A stretch of DNA of 64,000 nt. It comes from Patiria miniata. Its lineage: Eukaryota; Echinodermata; Asteroidea; Valvatida; Asterinidae. Every line of letters starts with the position of its first letter. The stretch's first letter is position 1. Shown here one piece after another: positions 1 to 7,159 of the stretch. The position numbers were made by a program, and so were the translations under genes. The notes beneath the pieces were generated by a model, which did no database searches, was not told where the DNA came from, and was given only the letters and a program-made list of their open reading frames with translations. Location: contig NW_024037074.1 in assembly GCF_015706575.1 (NCBI RefSeq), positions 24,727,334 to 24,791,333 on the forward strand, written 5' to 3'.

Positions 1-1667
1 GCCTTCGCGTCCGCATTGCGACTGTCGCTAATGAGGCCCGAAGGTGACTCATAAAATTGGCAAGACAGCTTAAATGGGAATCGGGTTACCTATAACGTTA
101 TAAACATACGTTAAACCATAGAGCAAGGGAACGGTACCGCGTTAGTTATAAATGGATGGATGTAATAAAATAGACCGAGAGATTATTCGAAAAGCGTACA
201 GCATACAGCATTAATTAGTGAAGTAGAATGTTTGGTCTCTTATGTGATTTCGAATAATCCAGAAGGACGCATCAGCCGCAACGCTATCAGAAAGTGTGTG
301 GCATGAATTTTGTTTATTTATTGCAAATTTTCAGGCAATACAACAATTATTCACTTTTAAATTAGACATTGAACCATACAAAATCCGCCTTCGTTTACTT
401 TTGAGTAGCCCAAAATAAAAAGCACTTATGTCAGAGGGTTGATGAAGTCCAAAATATTGGGTTTTTTTGTTTAAATAAATCATACTGACTGTTTTTAAAA
501 GAGCGAATTGAACAGTGACTTAATATGTGTGTCATGCCTTACCTTTACATTGACCCAAACCTAATAGTTTTTAAATTTCAAGTACTACGAATTTATAACC
601 GACGCATAAAACACAGAATTGTATTGACAAGCCAGCCGATGAAATATTCATCTAAAAGCTCTAATATCTTATACGGACTTTAATTTGACTACAGCAGATT
701 GTATCAAATACTCATACCTCGACTAAACAGGTCGTGTTCACTTCTTAATCACGAATATAATGTAAATTAATGCAAATATATCATATTATTTGATTGATTC
801 GCAAAACAACATAATAAAAAGACAGAATAATTAATTCAAGATAATAATAATTATACTGGAGTCTTATATAGTGCACTTATCTACCAACAATTAGGTACTC
901 AAGGCGCTTATTCTTCTGGCAGTGCGGAAAGGGGGGGGGGAGGGCGGGTAGCAATAAATGTGTTTGTTCAGGAGCGGGTCTTCATTGTTCCTCGAATAAA
1001 TTTCCATCGGTGTTCTCTGTGTGCAAAATTGGCAAGTTTGTGATTGTTTGATAACATGAAGATGTAAGTAATATCATTTTATAGCATCAGCGTTAAGCAT
1101 CGATAAGTTAACAATGATCCATGTTATATATAATAAAAAGAAACATGTGCAAATGTGATATGTATAAGATTACTGTAATTTCCAATTTAGTATATTGTGC
1201 ATCTTGAGAAAGGTTTGAATTTACGTTCACCGTTTGAAATCTTGTTCAGAAGATATGCATATTGATGTCACCCTGGACAATAGAGGCATGTAATTATGAT
1301 GAATTCTGTTTTCCGAAATGTAAAGGCTGTGGCACGAGGCTTCAGTATACCTCAAATATTCTTATATTTCAAATGCTTTGCAACATACCCGTGAAAACAC
1401 TCTAACAAAAAAAACACGATTGTGCACTGTTACAATTACGAGGTTTTTTTCCCCAGAGTGTGACTAACGTTGAGCCTCTAGCTACCTGAAGCCTAATGCT
1501 TGCGCCGACTGGTTCTTTCACGTTCCATTAGGGAAACTGAGGAATACTCCTACTACATGTAAAGTCTCTTGGTGGGAGGAGGGGGGGGGGGAAGCAAATG
1601 TTTATTTAAGCCCTCGCTAGTCGAGAAAGACGGCACTGATCCATCCGATTTACAAAACCGATGTATT
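1..1667. other. AT-rich non-coding stretch; possible intron of the minus-strand gene
   Basis: I see no coding region, RNA gene or mobile element that I can support here. The stretch is AT-rich, with short homopolymers including G runs near 930-940 and 1579-1590. If the signal-peptide exon at 1875-1947 is real, this DNA lies downstream of it on the minus strand and would be intron. I looked for a following exon in phase 1 and found none that was convincing. Confidence 0.4.
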
Positions 1668-1786
1668 ATTAGACCCAGTAACTAGGGCGCTACAACTCAG
1701 CCTTTTTTTCGAATTTTGACTTTGGTCGGGAAAAAAAGGGTAAGGGAAAAAGAGTTAATTCTAGCGCCCCAGTTACTGGGTCTAAT
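1668..1786. mobile_element. 119-bp foldback (MITE-like) element
   Basis: The 24-nt arm at 1668-1691 (ATTAGACCCAGTAACT...) and the arm at 1763-1786 (...AGTTACTGGGTCTAAT) are reverse complements with one mismatch. The 71-bp spacer continues the symmetry loosely, with AACTC plus a T-run on the left facing an A-run plus GAGTT on the right. There is no ORF. Short size, terminal inverted repeats and no coding capacity fit a MITE or solo foldback. A target-site duplication is not clear, so the family is unknown. Confidence 0.5.
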
Positions 1787-1874
1787 GCTGGCTACTAGGT
1801 TTATTGCCGTCCATTTAGTTATCAAACTACATTTAATCAGATCAAAATCATTTTTTTTTAAAGCCTGTACTTAC

Positions 1875-1947
1875 GGGCTCGGGTCCAGTGCACGGCCAGC
1901 AGCAAAATCAAGACGAGACTGCCGAGGGTCCAGGGAAGTCGACGCAT
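1875..1947 (-). CDS. Candidate first coding exon of a secreted or membrane protein (signal peptide, phase-1 donor)
   Basis: On the minus strand an ATG at 1947-1945, with A at -3, opens 24 codons beginning MRRLPW. A hydrophobic core (LVLILLLAV) follows, then a polar end finishing T-R-A, a plausible signal-peptidase site. One further base precedes a consensus GTAAGT donor (1874-1869), so the intron would be phase 1, the usual class after signal-peptide exons in animal extracellular proteins. The exon sits in a short CpG-rich island (about 1875-2050) in AT-rich DNA, as expected for a 5' end. The mature protein is not visible: later exons must lie further left or outside the window, so the product is unknown. 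It could be a chance reading frame, but start context, hydrophobic profile, donor and base composition agree. Confidence 0.5.
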
Positions 1948-2060
1948 CGTGGGCCACGGATGAGGCAAGACTTACGACCGGGGATCAGCAGACGTGGGCG
2001 TGCGGCGGTGCGCCGGTGAAAGCTGCAAGCAGGCCAAGCGTCAGGTAAGCTGGTGAATCC
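1948..2060 (-). promoter_or_regulatory. CpG-rich 5' flank of the signal-peptide exon
   Basis: This stretch is GC- and CpG-rich compared with the DNA on both sides and lies immediately upstream of the minus-strand ATG. It would hold the 5' UTR and core promoter. A second minus-strand GTAAGT (1975-1970) and a plus-strand CAG|GTAAGC (2042-2047) are also present, so transcription could start on either strand. I see no TATA box. Confidence 0.3.
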
Positions 2061-2375
2061 TTACAAGTTGTTGAGATTCAAGGGATGGCTGGTGTGAGGG
2101 TCTGAGCAACGCAACACCTCAGTCGTGGCTCGTTCTAGACAAAGTGTCACAGTCACCACACGGACTGCATTTGCATCTCAACCCGACTCGGCCCAAGGGA
2201 TGCAATGCAGACCAGCCTGACCATGCTCTCCATATATTATAAGATGCGTCATACATAGTACAACCGCCGTTGCCATTGCAGACCGCTATCACCCTCTGCT
2301 CATCTCATGTTTATTCCAGCGAGCATAATTGTGTTCCAAAGCTACGCGCATGTGCTATCGGTCTGAAAGATGACG

Positions 2376-2388
2376 GTTGCTAGGCGAC
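2376..2388. promoter_or_regulatory. X-box-like RFX site
   Basis: GTTGCTAGGCGAC fits the animal X-box pattern RYYNYY-N-RRNRAC bound by RFX transcription factors, and its two half-sites are nearly symmetric. It lies about 430 bp upstream of the candidate minus-strand ATG at 1947. RFX sites of this quality commonly mark ciliary genes, usually closer to the start site than this. Function is inferred from the motif and position only. Confidence 0.3.
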
Positions 2389-2932
2389 AGATTGCTCCGG
2401 TACCTTCGTGCGTAAGTAGGCATTGTGCGCTAGGTGACGAAAGGCGAAGCGGTTGGTGAAAGGCAAGCAGATCAGGTGTCGGAAATACATCTTTTTTAAA
2501 AATAATTTTCCTTCTTAATTCATAATTAACGTAGAATAAGAAGTGTTTGGTCTAATAAGGTTTAGACGTAATCCTGTTGCGTGATGGGACTGAAACCCCA
2601 TCTTCCTTTGGTTTTGTCTTCGTTCTTCTTTCGTGTTCGTATTCGTATTCTGTGTTTTGTTTCAACCTAAACCCATGGACAAAAGGAGGAATCCTGTTCA
2701 CACTTAATGATCTGGTAGGCCATGCTCTGATAAAAAAATCCTGTCGCTTGGCGCATGGCCTTTACTTCCGAGGTTAATGGAAGGTTCAAGTTGGATGTAT
2801 TCAATAATATCGAAAGCAGCGTGAATATTACCACAAACGGAATTTCTCCTTAACTATTCAAGGGATGACGATTAAACTTTGTACAAACATGCACTATTGT
2901 TCCAAGATGTAACAAAACGTGTGGCGTTATCA

Positions 2933-2940
2933 TGACGTCA
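2933..2940. promoter_or_regulatory. CRE-type palindrome TGACGTCA
   Basis: This is a perfect 8-bp CRE (CREB/ATF) palindrome. It is about 1 kb upstream of the candidate minus-strand exon. The same octamer also occurs at the end of the 5' LTR (16553-16560), so it is not unique here, and chance occurrence is possible. Confidence 0.2.
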
Positions 2941-3170
2941 TCATATATCAAATTGCAAGCGATTTAAGGTCACAACTTGACAACATACTTTCAAATATAA
3001 TAACTTGAACTGAATTTATTACTTGGTTCAGTTTTGTTTGTGAGGTGGTAGTAACTTTTAAACTTTATAACCGTTTAAGTTGTTTCAAATTATTGTTTTA
3101 ATTGTACGTTTTCTTATCATGTTAATGTGTACTCAATTTTATTGTCTTCTTTTTTTTTCTGGGGGGCGGG

Positions 3171-3260
3171 TGTTTGTTTGTTTGTTGGGTTGTTAGGATT
3201 GTTGGGTGCTTGTTTGTCTGTTTGTTGGCTTGCTTGCTTGCTTGTTTTGTTTTTGTTTTT
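3171..3260 (+). repeat. Degenerate (TTTG)n/(GCTT)n simple repeat
   Basis: Runs of TGTTTGTTTG, TTGTTGG and GCTTGCTTGCTTG alternate over about 90 bp, a tetranucleotide microsatellite that has drifted between two motifs. Confidence 0.7.
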
Positions 3261-3590
3261 AGCATGTTAGGGATGCATGTACTTATTTTTACTGTTTATA
3301 TTATTCACAATAGTTTTTTTTAACTTCGTTTTCGTTTATATTTGCATGTAGGACTTATTTTGTGATTTTATTCTTAAATTAAACTTCTTAATCTGCACTT
3401 TTGTCTATCGTCGTTTTCATATACACATTTATATTGTTTATGTTAAACCCGTTCATGTCTCTTTTATTTAATGATTATAATTTAACGGTTATAGTTTTAT
3501 ATGATCTTATTTCCTATCTGTTTTGATAATTTTATACACTTTTAATCCTTTAAATTGTTAGTTTTTGTTTTTATTAATTTTTAAATTATA

Positions 3591-3687
3591 TGCTCAGGGC
3601 CCCGTGGAAGACCACATTATTTTGTGAACGGGCTACCCTGGTAAAAGATCAGAAATAAATAAATAAATATATAAATAAATAAATTTA
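3591..3687 (+). mobile_element. 3' end of a truncated non-LTR retrotransposon (LINE)
   Basis: The segment runs from a GGGCCCCGTGG-like sequence through a small hairpin to GGGCTACCCTGG, and ends in AAATAAATAAAT repeats (about 3652-3687). In the hairpin, CCCGT (3601-3605) pairs with ACGGG (3628-3632), and CAC (3613-3615) with GTG (3624-3626). A conserved 3' stem-loop followed by a tetranucleotide tail is typical of CR1/L2-type LINEs in aquatic animals. The T-rich DNA upstream (about 3000-3590) may be its 3' UTR. No reverse-transcriptase frame is visible, so only the 3' tip inserted. Confidence 0.5.
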
Positions 3688-4510
3688 AATACTCCAAACT
3701 CGAAAAAGACGTTTAAATGATGATCTTGTGCTAAAACTTTGGCAGTTGTCAGAAATTGCCTCAGATCGCACCACAGGGCGCCTATAATCCAATTTTTTCA
3801 GGGGCCCTTAAGCGGGCCCGAACCCCACGCCGTTTGGGCTTCGCACTCATATAATTAGTACTGATCATGATACGCATGTATGTACCACCCCACTTTGAGA
3901 AGCTTTTCGAATGTCAACGGCCGGACTTTGGTCATCCGCCATCCCCCACCCCACCCCCACCCCCACTCGCCGCCACAGATTTACTCCACTGCCCCCCACT
4001 GGCTGTCATTGCACTCGCGTGGTCACGATTCTGATCATGCCACCGGCTGACGTTAATGTGACATTGTATTATAATGGCATCATTCGCTAGACTTAGCGTA
4101 AGTACAAGAAAAGATGAATTTTCCCAAGCTAGCTAAGGGAGCTGAATTAGAATCAGACAAACAAAGTTCCCTCGTAAATGTTTCTAAACGGGTCAGTAGT
4201 TTGATATAAATAAAAAAAGGTAGGGGAAACTTGCTAGAATTTCACTCAATCAGCCCGATATGTCAGTGCCGGCCGAAAGACACGCGACGCGAAACAATGA
4301 GACAGAATAAGGACGAGCTCGGTAAGATAATTGCTCGTAGTGACTCTGAATAGTCAACTGCTCGGTACATAAGAATGATTGTAGAAAAGAGTTACGTAAC
4401 AGCATTATGTGTATAGCACGGGATGCTGATACATCTTTCGTGCAGCTATGAAACACAAAGTAACTCTCCCACTGCGGAAATAAGGATTATGTTTTAAACG
4501 CAAAGAGAAA
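3688..4510. other. Non-coding stretch containing one copy of a dispersed repeat
   Basis: I see no gene. It includes a C-rich segment that is one copy of a repeat (3901-3991) also present at 6290-6380. The minus-strand open frames near 4250-4456 have no recognisable features. Confidence 0.4.
3901..3991 (+). repeat. Dispersed repeat, copy A
   Basis: The order AGCTTTTCGAA, a GCCGG stretch, TTTGGTCATCC, a C-rich run, CACTCGCC, then ACAGATTTAC and CCACTG is shared with 6290-6380 in the same orientation, with substitutions and a different C-run length. Two copies 2.4 kb apart imply a transposed or duplicated family, but no coding content or clear ends show which type. Confidence 0.55.
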
Positions 4511-4595
4511 AGCACCAACTGAAACAGCCTAGTTGTTAGGCTGTCTGACAGCGGACCCAGGGTTAGGGGTTCGAAACCGCTTGGTGTCATTTTTT
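4511..4595 (+). repeat. tRNA-like sequence (tRNA pseudogene or SINE head)
   Basis: A box-A-like AGCCTAGTTGTTAGG and a box-B match GGTTCGAAACC lie at tRNA spacing. The 5' segment GCACCA and the 3' segment TGGTGT can form an acceptor stem. AGCC/GGCT can form a D stem, and the T arm pairs at 4 of 5 positions. A T6 run (4590-4595) directly follows, as a pol III terminator would. The anticodon arm pairs poorly and about 5 extra bases follow the acceptor stem, so it is not a functional tRNA. A SINE head or decayed tRNA is most likely. Confidence 0.4.
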
Positions 4596-5620
4596 GGTTT
4601 TCGATGCCCGCGGTTCTGTCATTTAAAAGTATTAATTTCCCGTCGTCATATACCAACAGCAGTTAGTTCGGTCGGTCGGTAAGCTGACTCACAAGTTGGG
4701 ACTGTCTGCGAAGTCCAGGTTGGCATCTGCGTATAGGTACGGGGTTCTTTTGCTGACTCGGCAGCAAGGCTTAGGGTGCCACCTCGTTCCCTCCCTTTAT
4801 GGTGCCTGACTTTCGAGTTACATGGATGGACAGGGAAGGAGGTGTGGTGGGCCGGGTACCGAGTCCCAGAAGAGTTCTATATGGAAGTCGGTAAGGGGCT
4901 CATTGAGTTAGGGTCATAAGTCCGACTCCTGAAGACTTGGCCATCGCCACATAACTTTTTGTTTTATTTTCTTTCTTTTCTATCGGAGGACAATGGCAAG
5001 AATGATTAATTTGTTATACTGAGAGCTGGTAGTGTAAACGTTCGAAATTAATTTTTAAAATTGCTCGAAAAAATACAAAATTCAATCCACCTATAATGTT
5101 TTTATTTCATTATCGCAAAACTGCATGAACATGCTCAGTAACTTTACGCATACCTTTTTCAGGCCTGTACCCTGATCCCAGACTGCATGGGGGGGGGGGG
5201 TCTTTAAATCCTATATAGTGAAATGTTTTATATGCGAGCGCAAAACCCTCCAAGGCGTTTTGGATTGCAGATGCTCTGTGGCGCAAATATCAAAATTGTA
5301 GCTTGACTCTCTATCAAAATATGCTCTCGTCATTTTGAGTCATCACCAATAAGAATCAGCTCAATTCGTAACTGTACGAGCGAGCTTGTGCTTGTGTTTT
5401 GCACAGCTGTAGCTGTCAACCCCCGTATATGAAGCGACTTCGCGCGGCAGATTGTGCCGACATGACAGAATGTACAATCTTTTGCCATGGGTTGCAGAAC
5501 CTGATTTTAGCTTCGCAGAGTTTTGAGCAGCGGTGTTTATTATTTACATTCTCCACTTTGATTTTATTCCCTCTTCCTTTCCCCTTCCTTCTCCATTCTT
5601 CGGAACACTGGTGCCTAGGG
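4596..5620. other. Non-coding stretch, no gene seen
   Basis: The first part (4680-4950) is more GC-rich than its surroundings and could be the body of a SINE downstream of the tRNA-like head, but I cannot show that without other copies. A G10 run is at about 5190. The open frames near 5399-5727 on both strands carry no recognisable motif. Confidence 0.35.
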
Positions 5621-6215
5621 CCTACGAAACACTTAATCCGGGCCTGAATGCCAGACGTAGAATGTCTAAACAACACCAAAATGTATGGTTTTGAAGATAC
5701 GCCTTTCCACTTTAAATTAGACATCAAACGTCCAAATCTGATAACTTTTTTACATAGTTATGAGTAATTTTCCAAGACCGGTCAAATTGACATGGGGACA
5801 AAGTTTTCAATTTTAGGCATTGGACAAATGCAGCCTTATTGCCTCTGTGTGGATATTTGCCTAGACAACAAAAATATGTTTAGCGAGTAAACACAATTTT
5901 AAACACTTCCTTGCTATCATCTCATGCTAAATGTTTAGCATGTAAACATGTTTACAAACTGATAGCAAGAAAGTGTTTAGAATTGTGTTTACTCGCTAAA
6001 CACAATTTGTGTGTAGGCCAGGCAAATATCTACTCAGAGGCAGTTAGGCTACCTTTGTCCCATTGCCTAAAATTGAATACTTGGTCAAAATTATCAGATT
6101 TTGAGGTCCAATGTCTCATTTTAAACTTGAAAGGCGTTTCTTTCAAACCATACCTATATTATCTGTGTTGGTTACACGTTCTACGTCTGGCATTCCGGTT
6201 TTTTTTGGATAAACA
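5621..6215. mobile_element. ~0.6-kb long-armed palindrome (foldback transposon)
   Basis: Two arms of about 280-300 bp are inverted copies. GAATGCCAGACGTAG (5646-5660) pairs exactly with 6181-6195, and GTTTAGCGAGTAAAC (5878-5892) with 5987-6001. CTTGCTATCA (5910-5919) pairs with 5960-5969. The arms differ by small indels, which move the symmetry axis from about 5920 to 5939. The loop region holds a hairpin CATGCTAAA-TG-TTTAGCATG (5923-5942) and a 14-bp palindrome GTAAACATGTTTAC (5942-5955). No ORF spans it. This fits a non-autonomous foldback element; the outer ends are approximate. Confidence 0.65.
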
Positions 6216-6289
6216 CTGTACATCTATATCCTGAAGAGCGTCCCTTAGTGTAAAGCAGTGTCCAGACTCCCCCCCCCCCCCCCACTCCC

Positions 6290-6380
6290 AGCTTTTCGAA
6301 ATTCCATAGCCGGGCAATTTTTGGATTTTGGTCATCCCCATCCCCTCCCCACCACTCGCCGGTACAGATTTACGCCACTG
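6290..6380 (+). repeat. Dispersed repeat, copy B
   Basis: This is the same motif order as copy A at 3901-3991 (AGCTTTTCGAA to ACAGATTTACGCCACTG), preceded by a C15 run at about 6270-6284. It starts within 80 bp of the right end of the long foldback. Confidence 0.55.
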
Positions 6381-6459
6381 AACAGGTTTTTTTGTTTGTT
6401 CAATAGTGAGGCATCCGTGTTGATGCTTTGTCAGTAATTGGGACCACTATTTATGTGGC

Positions 6460-6876
6460 GCGCCCTCTATTGAAAAAAAAATGAGTTGACTGTTTGGCCC
6501 AAAAAAAAAATATTAGGTCTCTGGTCAGACCAAAGTTCCGGAATTGACGCGGGGACGCGGCTTTTTTTTTTTTTTTTTTGCTTTTTTTTTTTCTTCAAGC
6601 TTGGATTGTACAGACAAGGTGGGGTACTATTTTGCTTTTTTTGGTGTCCTCATGTACATTGGTGTCCTCCATAATTTGCCTTGGTGCTCTCGATCATTTG
6701 CCTTGGTGCAATTTCCCATTCCTTAGTGCTCTTTGGTAAAAAAAAATTGAGGAGGGGCGGCAATAGAAGGCGCTGTTGGAGCTACCGCGGAACATTTTGG
6801 GAAAAAAAAGATTGACGCGCATGATTAAAATCGACGCGCGCGCTGACCAGAGACCGACTTAATTTTTTTTTTGGCC
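6460..6876. mobile_element. Composite inverted-repeat element (MITE-like)
   Basis: Left 6496-6528 (GGCCC, A10, then GGTCTCTGGTCAG) is inverted at 6843-6876 (CTGACCAGAGACC, a T-run, then TTGGCC). An overlapping second inverted pair, GCGCCCTCTATTG (6460-6472) against CAATAGAAGGCGC (6761-6773), has one mismatch. The interior holds long T-runs (6563-6591) and a degenerate minisatellite. No transposase frame is present. Either one element inserted into another or a rearrangement of one element explains the two offset inverted pairs. Confidence 0.5.
6641..6735 (+). repeat. Degenerate ~20-22-bp minisatellite
   Basis: TTGGTGTCCT, TTGGTGTCCTCC, TTGGTGCTCTCG, TTGGTGCAAT and TTAGTGCTCT start at 6641, 6659, 6681, 6703 and 6723, giving about five imperfect units at a spacing of 18-22 bp inside the composite inverted-repeat element. 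Confidence 0.45.
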
Positions 6877-7159
6877 TTAGGCATGCTTGTTTCCGTTCGA
6901 GCCCACTATTTTGTTTAGCAGGCTCTTTTTTTGACCGACAAACGTTTGCGGGTAAATATCCTTGCATTAAAGTGAAACAAACGAATTTCCAATTCAGTAA
7001 AACAGTTATTTCTTCCTTATTTCCTCCTTTGCAAGTGGAATGAGTTGCTTTTGTTCTATGAAATTTGACCTTCTCTCGGATTGTATTTTTCGCGTTTAAA
7101 ACACTATATTGTTTTAATTGGTTTAATTTTTTGACGATTTTTCACCAAATTCAATCTCC

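Larger units (their letters stand above)
2061..3158. other. Non-coding stretch, no gene seen
   Basis: Only isolated motifs stand out: an X-box-like site at 2376-2388 and a CRE-type palindrome at 2933-2940. The short open frames here have no recognisable domains and low-complexity composition. From about 3000 the DNA becomes T-rich and may belong to the LINE tail that ends at 3687. Confidence 0.4.

Noticed and set aside
340..380. Possible diverged copy of the long foldback (shared TTTAAATTAGACAT)
   Set aside because: Only about 17 bp match, and the flanking sequence does not align.
898..925. Possible second exon of the minus-strand gene after a CTGCCAG acceptor
   Set aside because: Read in phase 1 it reaches a stop after two codons, so it cannot be an internal coding exon.
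1716..2048. 110-codon plus-strand ORF
   Set aside because: It begins inside the foldback element and crosses the CpG island antisense to the better-supported signal-peptide exon. Its sequence shows no domain.
5399..5727. Overlapping ORFs on both strands near the foldback
   Set aside because: They are short, partly inside the palindrome arm, and carry no recognisable motif.
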